A program made the translations under genes and the position numbers. The notes below the pieces were generated by a model. That model saw only the letters and a program-made list of their open reading frames with translations, was not told the origin of the DNA and did not search any database. A DNA stretch of 64,000 nucleotides from Beijerinckiaceae bacterium. GTDB lineage: Bacteria > Pseudomonadota > Alphaproteobacteria > Rhizobiales > Beijerinckiaceae. How positions within the stretch are numbered: position 1 is the first letter of the stretch; the number at the start of each line of letters is the position of its first letter. The stretch spans positions 1,026,110 to 1,090,109 of the forward strand of contig JALJOM010000003.1 of assembly GCA_024304885.1 (NCBI GenBank). The letters run 5' to 3'. Shown here one piece after another: positions 53,814 to 63,496 of this stretch.

Positions 53814-53985
53814 TGTCGGGCGAGGTCGTCGCGGACGACTTCGCAGAGGCCGAGCGTAGCGCCGAAAAGATCAGGTCGACGTCGTAATGCGCCCGCAGCT
53901 GCGCCATGGCCGACGCGGACAGCGGGCGCAAGGCATCGAGCTGCGCCTTCTTGCGTTCGACGCTGGCGATGGTCTCGTCGATCAT
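53788..53985 (-). pseudogene. Truncated N-terminal remnant of a Fic-family gene
   Basis: A 65-codon frame (ATG 53985) reads MIDETIASVERKKAQLDALR, then PLSASAMAQLRAHYDVDL, very like the start of Fic-domain proteins of the type that continue with TYTSNAIEGNTL. After DLIFS the match is lost and the frame ends in low-quality sequence overlapping the end of the MgtE-like gene. The catalytic HPFxxGN part is absent. An AT-rich putative promoter lies upstream. It may still be translated as a short peptide. Confidence 0.5.
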
Positions 53986-54048
53986 GTCACGAGCATAGTA
54001 TATTGGTGATAAATCGTAAGCTTCTCGTTCATATAGGGATGTCTTTCG

Positions 54049-54090
54049 AGAGCATTTTCCAGCGAAGTGGATACCGCTTCGAGTCGGAAA
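54049..54090 (+). repeat. Short dispersed repeat (family A head)
   Basis: GAGCATTTTCCAGCGAAGTG followed by GATACCGCTTCGAGTCGGAAA. It matches the first 40 bases of the copy at 58043 and the head at 47509. Intergenic, convergent side of copA. Confidence 0.75.
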
Positions 54091-54127
54091 TTCTGATCCT
54101 TTCACTACTCCGACCTTTGGACTCGCC

Positions 54128-56761
54128 CTATTCCGCCGGGGCGGGGACCGGCGCGAAAGACTCGGCCGCTGGCGCCCGACCCGTTTCTCGCAGACGGAAG
54201 CCTCGAAGCCTGAGCGCGTTCGTCACAACGAAGACCGACGAGAAGGCCATGGCGCCTGCCGCCAGCATGGGCGAGAGCAGGATCCCGAAGGCCGGATAGA
54301 GCACCCCGGCGGCGACCGGGATCAGGACGACGTTGTAGGCGAAGGCCCAGAACAGGTTCTGCCGGATGTTGCGCATCGTCGCTCGGCTGAGCGCCACCGC
54401 CGTCGCCACGGTGCCGAGATCCTGCGACATCAAGACGACGTCCGCCGCTTCGATCGCGACATCGGTCCCGGCACCGATCGCGATGCCGACATCGGCCGCG
54501 GCCAGCGCGGGTGCATCGTTCACCCCGTCGCCGACGAAGCCGACGCTGCGATGGCGGCTCTGCAGCTCCCGCAATGCCGCGAGCTTTCCTTCCGGCAAGA
54601 CCTCGGCGACGACCCGATCGATCCCGACGGCCTTGGCCACGGCTTCCGCGGTGCGGCGATTGTCGCCGGTCACCATGACGAGATCGATCCCCTGGCTCCT
54701 CAGTGCCTCGAGCGCAAGCGGTGCACCCGGGGAAATCGGGTCGGCGACGACGAGAAGCCCCGCGAGCTTGCCGTCGATCGCCGCATAGAGCGGCGATTTC
54801 GCCTCCTCGCCGAAGCGGCACGCGGCCTCGGCGAAGACCGACGCGTCGATCCCGTGTGCCGCCATGAGCCGATCCGCGCCGACGAGTACTCGGCGTCCGT
54901 CCACATCGGCCTCGATGCCGAGGCCGGGCCTCGCCGCAAAGCCGGTGACGGGAGCGCCCGTCGAACGCCCCGGAGCTTTCGACGACGGCCAGAGGCTCCA
55001 GCCGCCGAAAAGTCCTCGGGCCACTTTGCCGGGCTCGGGCGTCGCCGCGGGAACGTCCCGGTGCGAGTGACCTTCGCGCGCCGCCTCGGCGAGGATCGCG
55101 ACGGCGACAGGATGCTCCGAGCGCGCCTCGGCGGCTGCGACCAGCCTCAGGACCTCGCCGCGGTCGAACCCTGGCGCGACGAGGAAATCGACGAGCTCGG
55201 GCCGGCCCTTGGTGATCGTTCCGGTCTTGTCGAGCGCGAGCGCAGTCACCCCGGAGAGCGTCTGCAGGGCGTCGCCCTTGCGGAAGAGGACGCCGAGCTC
55301 GGCGCCGCGCCCGGTCCCCACCATGATCGAGGTGGGGGTCGCGAGGCCCATGGCGCAGGGGCAGGCGATGATCAGGACCGCGACCATGAGGGTCAGCGCG
55401 GTGGCGAGCGAGGGCTGCGGCCCGAGCCAGAACCACACGACGAAGGTGAGCGCGGCGAGAGCGAGGACGGCCGGCACGAACCAGGCGACGACCGTGTCGG
55501 CGAGCGCCTGGATCGGCAGCTTCGCGCCTTGGGCCTGCTCGACCATGCGGATGATCCGGGCGAGCACGGTATCTGCGCCGGTCTTGCTCACGCGAAACGA
55601 GAAGCTTCCCGTCGTGTTGAGCGTGCCGCCGACGACCTCCGCGCCGAGGCCCTTGGGAGCCGGCCGCGGCTCGCCGGTGAGCATCGATTCGTCCACGAAG
55701 GACGCGCCTTCGACGATCTCGCCGTCGAGGGGCACCTTCTCGCCCGGCCGGACCTGGACGACATCGCCGACGACCACGTCCTCGAGTTTCGTCTCGACCG
55801 GCGTCCCGTCGCGCAGGACGCGGGCGGTCTTGGGCGTAAGCCCGATCAGGCGTTCGATCGCCGCACCAGTGCGGCCCTTCGCGCGCGCCTCCAGCGTGCG
55901 GCCGAGCAGGATCAAGGTGACGATCACCGCGGCGGACTCGAAATAGACATTCGCGGTGCCAACCGGGAAGAGGCCTGGTGCGAAGGTGACGAGGGCGGAA
56001 TAGGCGAAGGCCGCGCCCGCGCCGAGCGCGACGAGCGCGTTCATGTCGGGCGCGCCATGCAGGAGCGCGGGAATGCCGGTCGTGAAGAAGCGCAGCCCCG
56101 GCCCGAAGAGAACGAGAGTCGTCAGCACGAATTCGAGGCCGTGCAGGGTCTGCATCCCGATCGTGCGCATCACGTAGTCATGCGCCCCCGGCACGACATG
56201 CCCGCCCATCTCGAGCAGGAAGACCGGTGCGGTGAGTACCCCTGCCGTCACGAAGGCGCGGAAATTGGCTCTGGCCTCCGCCTGATGGCGGTCCTCGCGC
56301 GGCCCGGCCGGCTCGTCGCGGGTGATCTCCTGCGCGGGATAGCCGGCCTCGGTGACCGCCGCAGCGAGGCGGCGCGCATTGGTCAGGCCCGGCACGAAAT
56401 GGACGGTTCCGGTCGCGGTCGCGAGATTGACGGAGGCCTCGATCACGCCCGGCACGCGAGCGAGCGCCTTCTCCGCGCGGCCGACGCAGGAGGCGCATCT
56501 GAGCTTCTCGATCGTGAGCTCGGCGGTCTCGGCGCGCGGCTCGAAGCCCGCCTTGCGGATCTCCGCGGCAACGCCTGCGACATCGGGCGTCCCGGAGAAT
56601 TCGATCTCGGCGCGAAGGGCTGCGAGATTGACGGACGCCGAAGCAACGCCGGGGACGGAGCGGATCGCCTTCTCGGCTTTTGCCACGCATGAGGCGCAGC
56701 GCAGACCATCGATCCCCATCGAGACCAGGATCGGGCGGGGGGCGGTGACGGCAGAGGACAT
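54128..56761 (-). CDS. copA: Copper-exporting P1B-type ATPase CopA
   Basis: 877 residues from ATG 56761. Two N-terminal HMA domains with CASC metal sites (C22/C25 and C89/C92), eight membrane helices, CPC motif (467-469) in TM6, DKTGT (Asp511), HP motif in [19 protein letters not shown]7/8 motifs ([28 protein letters not shown]) are those of P1B-1 Cu+/Ag+ pumps. An insertion of roughly 38 residues ([14 protein letters not shown]...APGRSTG, about 565-605) lies in the ATP-binding domain after the HP motif; most CopA proteins lack it. No cueR or copper chaperone gene is adjacent. Confidence 0.95.
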   Translation of the reverse strand: MSSAVTAPRPILVSMGIDGLRCASCVAKAEKAIRSVPGVASASVNLAALRAEIEFSGTPDVAGVAAEIRKAGFEPRAETAELTIEKLRCASCVGRAEKALARVPGVIEASVNLATATGTVHFVPGLTNARRLAAAVTEAGYPAQEITRDEPAGPREDRHQAEARANFRAFVTAGVLTAPVFLLEMGGHVVPGAHDYVMRTIGMQTLHGLEFVLTTLVLFGPGLRFFTTGIPALLHGAPDMNALVALGAGAAFAYSALVTFAPGLFPVGTANVYFESAAVIVTLILLGRTLEARAKGRTGAAIERLIGLTPKTARVLRDGTPVETKLEDVVVGDVVQVRPGEKVPLDGEIVEGASFVDESMLTGEPRPAPKGLGAEVVGGTLNTTGSFSFRVSKTGADTVLARIIRMVEQAQGAKLPIQALADTVVAWFVPAVLALAALTFVVWFWLGPQPSLATALTLMVAVLIIACPCAMGLATPTSIMVGTGRGAELGVLFRKGDALQTLSGVTALALDKTGTITKGRPELVDFLVAPGFDRGEVLRLVAAAEARSEHPVAVAILAEAAREGHSHRDVPAATPEPGKVARGLFGGWSLWPSSKAPGRSTGAPVTGFAARPGLGIEADVDGRRVLVGADRLMAAHGIDASVFAEAACRFGEEAKSPLYAAIDGKLAGLLVVADPISPGAPLALEALRSQGIDLVMVTGDNRRTAEAVAKAVGIDRVVAEVLPEGKLAALRELQSRHRSVGFVGDGVNDAPALAAADVGIAIGAGTDVAIEAADVVLMSQDLGTVATAVALSRATMRNIRQNLFWAFAYNVVLIPVAAGVLYPAFGILLSPMLAAGAMAFSSVFVVTNALRLRGFRLRETGRAPAAESFAPVPAPAE

Positions 56762-56836
56762 GGTCGAGACCCGGCATTTCGGCACCGCACGCAAGGCGGT
56801 CTCGACCTACATCGCCGCGGAGCCGCGCAATTACAA

Positions 56837-56862
56837 GGCCCTCCCGATGGCTCGGGAGGGCC
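56837..56862 (-). terminator. Rho-independent-like terminator
   Basis: A perfect 11-base stem GGCCCTCCCGA/TCGGGAGGGCC with a 4-base loop. It sits 7 bases beyond the stop of the gene at 56869-57477 and upstream of copA. On the minus strand it is followed by TTGTAATT, a weak T-rich tract. It should isolate copA from the upstream gene. Confidence 0.8.
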
Positions 56863-56868
56863 CGCGCG

Positions 56869-57477
56869 TCAGTTCATCGCGACCACCTTCGCGCCTGCCT
56901 CCGGAGCGAGGGTGTTGAAAGCGGGCGCGAGGTTCTTGACGATCACCGTCTTCACCCTGCTGCCGACATCCGTCAGCGTCATCGTGTAGCAGGCGCGAGG
57001 CGCCCCGATCGTCACGATCTCTCCCCGCGCCGCGAGCCTCGCTCCCCAGGCCTCGACCTTCGCGAGGACGGCGGTGCTCGGCTCGATCCGGGTCAGGCCC
57101 TTGGCCTCGAGCTCGTAGTCGAGGGCGACCGCATTGCGCATCTCCGGGGTCGGGTTATCGAACTCGCACAAGTTGCCGAGCTGGCCCACTGCCATGAGGC
57201 GCACGAACTCCTTCGAGCCGAGCCCACGAATCGCCGTGAGAACGGATTTCTGCGCCTCGGCCGGCACATCGTCGAGCGCGAGCCCTCGCGCGACTGTCAC
57301 CTCGGTGAAGGCAACCTTGAACCCCGCGACCTCGAGCGACGACGCCGACGCGGCTCGGTCGAGAAGGACCTTCGAGGCGGTCGTGATGTCGGGGAGCATC
57401 CACAAGATCAGCGCCAGAAAGACAAATCCATAGACGACCTGCAGGCCGGCTTTCAGAGTGTCGAGATCGATCCGCAT
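56869..57477 (-). CDS. Membrane-anchored hypothetical protein
   Basis: 202 residues with an excellent ribosome site (AAGGAGG, 5 bases before ATG 57477). One N-terminal helix (about 10-29, LQVVYGFVFLALILWMLP), then a mostly helical and beta soluble domain likely facing the periplasm or cytoplasm: SLEVAGFKVAFTEVTV, AIRGLGSKEFVRLMAVGQLGNLC, RNAVALDYELEAKGL. No family recognised. Followed by a strong terminator, so it is an independent transcription unit. Confidence 0.75.
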   Translation of the reverse strand: MRIDLDTLKAGLQVVYGFVFLALILWMLPDITTASKVLLDRAASASSLEVAGFKVAFTEVTVARGLALDDVPAEAQKSVLTAIRGLGSKEFVRLMAVGQLGNLCEFDNPTPEMRNAVALDYELEAKGLTRIEPSTAVLAKVEAWGARLAARGEIVTIGAPRACYTMTLTDVGSRVKTVIVKNLAPAFNTLAPEAGAKVVAMN

Positions 57478-57537
57478 GGCAGCCTCCTTCGCAACGCGTC
57501 GGAGGATAGGGTCGAGCCCGGGGCCGTCGGTGCGCGT

Positions 57538-58020
57538 TCACACGCACCCGATCTGGCGCAGCGCCTCGCCCGCGGCCATGGCCGCGGCCACCGCGACATT
57601 GAGCGATCGCATGCCGCCGCGGAGAGGGATCGTGATCCGGGCATCAGCGGCGGCATGGACCGCCTCGGGGACGCCCGCGGACTCGCGGCCGAGCAGCAAG
57701 ATGTCGCCTTCGGCAAAGCCGAACCGCGTATAGGGGAGGCTCGCCTCGGTCGAGAGGAGCACGAGCCGGCGGCCTGCGTCGCTGCGCCACGCTTCGAAGG
57801 CGGTCCAGGATACATGGCGTCGCAGCTCGACGTGATCGAGATAGTCCATCCCGGCGCGGCGAAACGCCCGGTCCGTGACCGGAAAGGCCGCGGGCTCGAT
57901 GATCGCCGCCTGGATGCCGAGGCAGGCGCAGAGGCGCAGGATCGTCCCGGTGTTCTGCGGGATATCCGGCTGGAACAGGGCGAGCGTGAGCGGGCAAGCC
58001 TCGGCGCGCGGCAGGGCCAT
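57538..58020 (-). CDS. trmL: tRNA (cytidine/uridine-2'-O-)-methyltransferase TrmL
   Basis: Methylates the ribose of the wobble nucleotide of certain tRNA-Leu species. 160 residues, single SPOUT domain: ALFQPDIPQNTGTILRLCACLG, then a trefoil-knot end with LLLGRESAGVPE and RSLNVAVAAAMAAGEALRQ. ATG 58020 is chosen over 58047, whose leader falls in a dispersed repeat. Length is as usual for TrmL. Confidence 0.93.
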   Translation of the reverse strand: MALPRAEACPLTLALFQPDIPQNTGTILRLCACLGIQAAIIEPAAFPVTDRAFRRAGMDYLDHVELRRHVSWTAFEAWRSDAGRRLVLLSTEASLPYTRFGFAEGDILLLGRESAGVPEAVHAAADARITIPLRGGMRSLNVAVAAAMAAGEALRQIGCV

Positions 58021-58042
58021 CGTCGAAATCCTTATCGCCTGG

Positions 58043-58130
58043 TGCATTCTCCAGCGCAGTGGATACCGGTTCGCATTGCGCCGGCGATGTTTCGCAACAG
58101 CGATATCGCCATGCGAAAATGCGACAAGAA
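58043..58130 (+). repeat. Dispersed intergenic repeat, family A, copy 3
   Basis: CATTCTCCAGCGCAGTGGAT, then ACCGGTTCGC, GATGTTTCGC, and ATGCGAAAATGCGACAAGAAA. Same block order as 5426-5512 (inverted) and 44681-44768. It lies in the divergent trmL/petA intergenic region. Confidence 0.8.
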
Positions 58131-58276
58131 AAGAACGCCGAGCGGTTTCCGATCGGACCGGATCAAAAACCCCTCGGCGCCGAGGCGTGCCGAGCCTATT
58201 GATTTTTCGCCAGTTGATTCTTTTCCGGAGCTTGACTAATCCCTAATCAGTCGATCAGCCGCGGCCCGGGGATGCC

Positions 58277-58834
58277 ATGACAGCCAGCACGACGACTCCC
58301 GCCAGCACGACGACTCCCGCCAGCACGACGTCTCCAGAGCCGACGCGGCGAGATTTCCTCTATGTCGCGACCACAGCGGTCGGAGCCGTCGGGGCGGGCT
58401 TTGCGGCCTGGCCCTTGATCGCGCAGATGAATCCGGACGCGACGACGCTCGCGGCGGCCTCGATCGAGGTCGATATCGGCGGGATCGCCCTCGGCCAGGT
58501 CGTCACAGTGAAATGGCGCGGCAAGCCGGTCTTCGTCATGCACAGGACCCCCGAGGAGATCGCCGCGGCCCGCGCCACGCCGCTGTCCGAGCTGCCGGAT
58601 CCCGTGAGCGACGAGGAGCGCGTGCAGAAGCCCGAATGGCTCGTCGTGATCGGCATTTGCACCCATCTCGGCTGCGTGCCCCTCGTCCACCAAGGCGCCT
58701 TCAAAGGAGCGTTTTGCCCCTGCCACGGCTCCGACTATGATACGTCCGGCCGCATCCGCGTGGGGCCGGCACCCGCCAACCTCGCAGTCCCGCCCTACAA
58801 GTTCGCCACGGAATCGAAGCTCGTCATCGGCTGA
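58277..58834 (+). CDS. petA: Ubiquinol-cytochrome c reductase Rieske iron-sulfur subunit
   Basis: 185 residues. Tat-type anchor: [20 protein letters not shown] (twin Arg at about 26-27), a helix that stays as the membrane anchor. The Rieske domain has the 2Fe-2S ligands C128/H130 (CTHLGC) and C147/H150 (CPCHG), with the disulfide cysteines C133/C149. It carries electrons from ubiquinol to cytochrome c1. The N terminus is unusual, with an STTTPA repeat encoded by an 18-base tandem repeat. First gene of petABC. Confidence 0.96.
   Translation: MTASTTTPASTTTPASTTSPEPTRRDFLYVATTAVGAVGAGFAAWPLIAQMNPDATTLAAASIEVDIGGIALGQVVTVKWRGKPVFVMHRTPEEIAAARATPLSELPDPVSDEERVQKPEWLVVIGICTHLGCVPLVHQGAFKGAFCPCHGSDYDTSGRIRVGPAPANLAVPPYKFATESKLVIG
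58283..58336 (+). repeat. 18-base tandem repeat within petA
   Basis: Three head-to-tail copies of GCCAGCACGACGACTCCC (the third has two changes near its end), encoding a Ser/Thr/Pro-rich repeat ahead of the Tat signal. A possible site of copy-number variation; because the unit is a multiple of three the frame is kept. Confidence 0.9.
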
Positions 58835-58897
58835 CACCGTCATGGCCGGCGTCGAAGCCTCTCGAAGCTTTCCGGCCGAGAACGGGGACCCCTCAGA

Positions 58898-60151
58898 ATG
58901 ACCGGACATCCGACGTACGTCCCGAGAAGCGCAGCGGCCAAATGGCTCGAGAGGCGGCTCCCGATCCTCGGCTTGTTGCATTCGTCCTTCGTGGTCTTCC
59001 CGAACCCGCGCAACCTCAATTATTGGTGGACCTTCGGCGGCATCCTCTCCTTCATGCTCGCGGCGCAGATCGTGACCGGCGTCATCCTCGTGATGCACTA
59101 CACGCCGCAGTCGCATCTCGCCTTCGCGTCGGTCGAGCACATCATGCGCGACGTGAACTACGGCTGGCTGATCCGCTACGCCCACGCGAACGGCGCGTCG
59201 ATGTTCTTCATCGCGCTCTATATCCACATGTTCCGCGGGCTCTACTATGGTTCCTACAAGGAGCCGCGCGAGGTCTTGTGGCTCCTCGGCGTCGTGATCT
59301 ACGTGCTCACGGTCGCCACGGCCTTCCTCGGCTATGTCCTGCCCTGGGGCCAGATGAGCTTCTGGGGCGCGACCGTCATCACGAGCCTGTTCTCGGCAAT
59401 TCCCCTCGTCGGCGACACGATCACGACTTGGCTCTGGGGCGGCTATGCGGTCGATAACGCGACGCTCAACCGGTTCTTCTCGCTCCACTACCTGCTGCCG
59501 TTCATGATCGCCGGCGTCGTCGTGCTGCATATCTGGGCGCTGCATGTCCCGGGCTCCAACAATCCGGCGGGGATCGAGCCCCGGAGCGACAAGGATACGC
59601 TGCCGTTCCATCCCTATTTCACGATCAAGGACGGTTTCGCGCTGGTCTGCTTTCTCGTATTCTATGCCTGGTTCGTCTTCTACGTGCCGAACTATCTTGG
59701 CCATGCCGACAACTACATCGAGGCGAATCCGATGCAGACCCCGGCGCATATCGTGCCGGAATGGTACTACCTCCCGTTCTACGCGATCTTGCGCTCGATC
59801 CCCTCGAAGCTCGGCGGCACGGCGGCGATGTTCGCAGCGGTCCTGATCATCGCCTTCGTGCCCTGGCTCGACACCTCTCGGGTGAAGTCCGCGGCCTATC
59901 GTCCGATCTACAGGATCTTCTTCTGGCTCTTCGTCGCCTGCTGCGTGCTGCTCGGCTACATGGGCTCGAAGCCGCCGGAAGGCATCTATGTGATCACGGC
60001 GCGCCTCCTCACCTTCTATTACTTCCTCCACTTCCTGGTGATCCTGCCGGTGCTCGGCCTCGTGGAACGACCTCGCGCCGTGCCGAAATCGATCGCCGAG
60101 GCCGTGCTCGGCAAGAAGCCGCATCCCCTCTCCGTGGATGCGCATCCGTGA
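58898..60151 (+). CDS. petB: Cytochrome b of the bc1 complex
   Basis: 417 residues, about eight membrane helices, single-chain form (not split b6/IV). Four heme His in helices B and D; Qo-site PEWY at 287-290 ([13 protein letters not shown]). [15 protein letters not shown] near the start and [18 protein letters not shown] are conserved. Catalyses the bifurcated oxidation of ubiquinol with PetA and PetC in the inner membrane. Confidence 0.97.
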   Translation: MTGHPTYVPRSAAAKWLERRLPILGLLHSSFVVFPNPRNLNYWWTFGGILSFMLAAQIVTGVILVMHYTPQSHLAFASVEHIMRDVNYGWLIRYAHANGASMFFIALYIHMFRGLYYGSYKEPREVLWLLGVVIYVLTVATAFLGYVLPWGQMSFWGATVITSLFSAIPLVGDTITTWLWGGYAVDNATLNRFFSLHYLLPFMIAGVVVLHIWALHVPGSNNPAGIEPRSDKDTLPFHPYFTIKDGFALVCFLVFYAWFVFYVPNYLGHADNYIEANPMQTPAHIVPEWYYLPFYAILRSIPSKLGGTAAMFAAVLIIAFVPWLDTSRVKSAAYRPIYRIFFWLFVACCVLLGYMGSKPPEGIYVITARLLTFYYFLHFLVILPVLGLVERPRAVPKSIAEAVLGKKPHPLSVDAHP

Positions 60152-60200
60152 AATCGCTCCGAAGGCACCGCAAAGGCGCCGTCGCGGCAGGAGATCATCG

Positions 60201-61058
60201 ATGAGGCATTGCACCTTGGCCGGTCGTGTCGCGCTGATCATGCTCGTCGGGCTCGCGGCCCTTGCGAGCGGTCTCGGCCGATCCGCCTTCGCCGAGTCCG
60301 CGGACAGCGATTCCTTGCACGATACGCCGAAGCCGCCGCGCCAGGAATGGTCCTTCTATGGGCCGCTCGGCAAGTTCGACCAGGCTCAGCTCAAGCGTGG
60401 GCTCGAGGTGTATCGCCAGGTTTGCGCCAATTGCCATTCCTTGAAGCTCGTCGCCTTTCGTGACCTCGCCGCGCGAGGAGGGCCGGGCTTCACGGAGGCG
60501 CAAGCCAAGGCGATCGCGGCCGAATACACGATCGAGGACGGCCCGAACGACGACGGCAAGATGTTCTCGCGGCCCGGCCGCCTCAGCGACTATTTCCCGT
60601 CGCCTTTCCCGAACGAGCAAGCCGCCCGCGCGGCGCTGACCGCGATCCCGCCCGATCTCTCCGTGATCGCCAAGGCGCGCTCCTACGAGCGCGGCTTCCC
60701 GCTCTTCCTCGTCGATCCGATCATCCAATACCAGGAGCACGGCGTGGATTATCTCTACGCCTTGCTCACCGGCTATACCCACGAGGACGATCCGAACTGG
60801 GACGAATATATTCCGGGCCACAGGATCGCCATGGCGAAGCCCTTGAGCGACGGCATGGTCGAATATTCAGACGGCTCGCCGCAGACCATGCATCAATATG
60901 CAAGGGACGTCTCCGCCTTCCTGATGTGGGCCGCCGAGCCGAGGCTCGAGGACCGTAAGAGGATGGGCTTCAATGTCATCATCTATCTCGTGGTCTTCGC
61001 CGCGCTGCTTTATCTCGTGAAGCGCAAGATCTGGAAGAAGGTCCACGCCGGGCATTGA
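60201..61058 (+). CDS. petC: Cytochrome c1
   Basis: 285 residues from ATG 60201 (AGGAG about 8 bases upstream). Signal peptide about 1-30 (LIMLVGLAALASGLG), heme motif CANCH (C75, C78, H79), axial Met probably in the RIAMAKPLSDG region, and a C-terminal anchor helix (VIIYLVVFAALLYLVKRKIW). Accepts electrons from the Rieske protein and passes them to soluble cytochrome c. Last gene of the petABC operon. Confidence 0.95.
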   Translation: MRHCTLAGRVALIMLVGLAALASGLGRSAFAESADSDSLHDTPKPPRQEWSFYGPLGKFDQAQLKRGLEVYRQVCANCHSLKLVAFRDLAARGGPGFTEAQAKAIAAEYTIEDGPNDDGKMFSRPGRLSDYFPSPFPNEQAARAALTAIPPDLSVIAKARSYERGFPLFLVDPIIQYQEHGVDYLYALLTGYTHEDDPNWDEYIPGHRIAMAKPLSDGMVEYSDGSPQTMHQYARDVSAFLMWAAEPRLEDRKRMGFNVIIYLVVFAALLYLVKRKIWKKVHAGH

Positions 61059-61237
61059 GAGTTTCGTGGCGGCTCCAATGGGTCGGTTCGAATTTCCGTG
61101 ACGCGCCATTTTTTGGACCTTCCCGGCTTTAGCCAGCTCTCGACAAGCTGGCCAGACCACATGGCGCGTAATTGCTCTCCCTGGCGCTGTGACGTGGGGG
61201 TTGGCAGGGGCGTTCGGGCGAGGGTGAGGCGTATGGG

Positions 61238-61327
61238 CTGATCAGCGCGCTCGAGGCCTGCGCCGACATCTTCGAGCCTGCCGAATGCGCAAACTACTTC
61301 AAAGCCTGTGGATATGATACAGGTTGA
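61238..61327 (+). pseudogene. C-terminal fragment of an IS630-family transposase
   Basis: A 29-codon remnant, LISALEACADIFEPAECANY then FKACGYDTG and stop, matches the usual end of IS630-type transposases (...CxNYFxxAGY). Upstream (61059-61237) no further transposase sequence or terminal repeat could be recognised, so only the tail survives. The remaining intergenic stretch to ilvD (61328-61516) shows nothing else. Confidence 0.55.
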
Positions 61328-61516
61328 GCGGATTGCGCTCTAAGCTTCTTGCATTTCTGAATTTCTTGAACTTTGCGCCTTCGCTGAAATTCCGCTGCCG
61401 TTACCTGCCGAAGACCAGGCGACGCTCAAGCGCTCGCAGCCGCTTGGTGACGCCGACCGCGCATTTCGCTATAAGCGCGGTTTCCGCAAAAATTCTCGAT
61501 GCCCGGGATCTTCGCC

Positions 61517-63367
61517 ATGCCTCCCTATCGCTCTCGCACGACGACGCACGGCCGCAACATGGCGGGCGCCCGCGGCCTCTGGCGCGCCACCGGCATGAAG
61601 GATACCGATTTCGGCAAGCCGATCATCGCGGTCGCGAATTCCTTCACCCAGTTCGTGCCGGGTCATGTGCATCTGAAGGATCTCGGCCAGCTCGTCGCGG
61701 CCGAGATCGAGGCGGCGGGCGGCGTCGCCAAGGAATTCGACACGATCGCGGTCGATGACGGTATCGCCATGGGCCACGACGGGATGCTCTACAGCCTGCC
61801 CTCGCGCGAGATCATCGCCGATTCCGTCGAGTATATGGTCAACGCCCATTGCGCCGACGCGATCGTCTGCATCTCGAACTGCGACAAGATCACGCCCGGC
61901 ATGCTGATGGCGGTGCTGCGCCTGAACATCCCGGCCGTCTTCGTCTCGGGCGGCCCGATGGAAGCCGGCAAGGTCCTGCTCGGCGGCAAGGAGAAGGCGC
62001 TCGACCTCGTCGATGCCATGGTGGCCGCGGCCGACGACAAGATCCCCGACCAGGAGGTCGCGGTCATCGAGCGCTCGGCTTGCCCGACCTGCGGCTCCTG
62101 CTCGGGCATGTTCACCGCCAACTCGATGAATTGCCTGACGGAGGCGCTCGGCCTCGCGCTTCCGGGCAATGGCTCGATGCTCGCGACCCACGCCGATCGC
62201 AAGCGCCTCTTCGTCGAGGCCGGCCATCTGATCGTCGATCTCGCCCGCCGCTGGTACGAGCAGGGCGATGCCTCCGTGCTGCCCCGCTCGATCGCGAGCT
62301 TTGCGGCCTTCGAGAACGCGATGACGCTCGACATCTCCATGGGCGGCTCGACCAATACGGTGCTGCATCTCCTCGCCGCCGCCCACGAGGCGGAGGTCGA
62401 TTTTTCCATGCGCGACATCGATCGCCTGTCGCGGCGCGTGCCGGTGCTCTGCAAGGTCGCGCCGTCCTCGCCCGACGTGCATCTCGAGGATGTCCATCGT
62501 GCCGGGGGCATCATGGCGATCCTCGGCGAGCTCGACCGCGCCGGCCTCGTCCATTCGAACTTGCCGACCGTTCATTCCGCGACGCTCGCCGACGCCCTCG
62601 CGCGGTGGGACGTGGCGCGCAGCGCGAGCGAGACGGTGACGGACTTCTACCGTGCCGCGCCGGGCGGCGTCCCGACCCAGGTCGCCTTCAGCCAGGCAAG
62701 GCGCTTCGACGGGCTCGACCTCGATCGCGCGACGGGCGTGATCCGCGACGCCGCGCACGCCTTCTCGAAGGACGGCGGGCTCGCGGTCCTCTATGGCAAT
62801 CTCGCCGAGGAGGGGTGCATCGTGAAGACGGCGGGCGTCGATGCCTCGATCCTGACCTTCGCGGGTCCGGCGCGCATCTTCGAGAGCCAGGACGCCGCGG
62901 TGGACGCCATTCTCGGCGGTCGGGTGAAGCAAGGCGATGTCGCGGTGATCCGCTACGAAGGCCCGCGCGGCGGTCCCGGCATGCAGGAGATGCTCTATCC
63001 GACGAGCTACCTGAAGTCGAAGGGCCTCGGCAAGGCCTGCGCCTTGATCACCGACGGGCGCTTCTCCGGCGGCACCTCGGGCCTTTCGATCGGCCATGTC
63101 TCGCCCGAGGCGGCGGAAGGCGGCCTCATCGGGCTCGTGGAGGAGGGCGACCTCGTCGAGATCGATATCCCGAACCGGCGGATCCATCTCGCCGTGGCCG
63201 AGGCCGAGATCGCGCGGCGCCGCTCCGCCATGGAGGCCAAGGGCAAGGACGCCTGGAAGCCCGCGCATCGCGAGCGGAAGGTCTCGGCAGCGCTGAAGGC
63301 CTATGCCGCACTCACGACGAGCGCCGCGCGAGGCGCGGTGCGAGACGTCTCGCGGCTCGGGTCGTGA
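61517..63367 (+). CDS. ilvD: Dihydroxy-acid dehydratase
   Basis: Third step of branched-chain amino-acid synthesis: dehydrates 2,3-dihydroxyisovalerate and its isoleucine analogue. 616 residues from ATG 61517 ([19 protein letters not shown]), identical in length to E. coli IlvD; ATG 61499 would add six residues. Iron-sulfur ligands: Cys in CISNCDK (118/122) and [11 protein letters not shown]. Also [29 protein letters not shown] and the C-terminal [21 protein letters not shown]. Monocistronic. Confidence 0.97.
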   Translation: MPPYRSRTTTHGRNMAGARGLWRATGMKDTDFGKPIIAVANSFTQFVPGHVHLKDLGQLVAAEIEAAGGVAKEFDTIAVDDGIAMGHDGMLYSLPSREIIADSVEYMVNAHCADAIVCISNCDKITPGMLMAVLRLNIPAVFVSGGPMEAGKVLLGGKEKALDLVDAMVAAADDKIPDQEVAVIERSACPTCGSCSGMFTANSMNCLTEALGLALPGNGSMLATHADRKRLFVEAGHLIVDLARRWYEQGDASVLPRSIASFAAFENAMTLDISMGGSTNTVLHLLAAAHEAEVDFSMRDIDRLSRRVPVLCKVAPSSPDVHLEDVHRAGGIMAILGELDRAGLVHSNLPTVHSATLADALARWDVARSASETVTDFYRAAPGGVPTQVAFSQARRFDGLDLDRATGVIRDAAHAFSKDGGLAVLYGNLAEEGCIVKTAGVDASILTFAGPARIFESQDAAVDAILGGRVKQGDVAVIRYEGPRGGPGMQEMLYPTSYLKSKGLGKACALITDGRFSGGTSGLSIGHVSPEAAEGGLIGLVEEGDLVEIDIPNRRIHLAVAEAEIARRRSAMEAKGKDAWKPAHRERKVSAALKAYAALTTSAARGAVRDVSRLGS

Positions 63368-63496
63368 GGGGAGCCTCGTCCCCGGGAGGAAGCTGCGCTG
63401 CGCCTCGGACGGCTGTTAGGCACTCGTTATCTTACAAAAAGCTGACAAGCGACTCTCGATGTCGTACCAAGGCTTCCATCACGATCGGGAGGCCTC

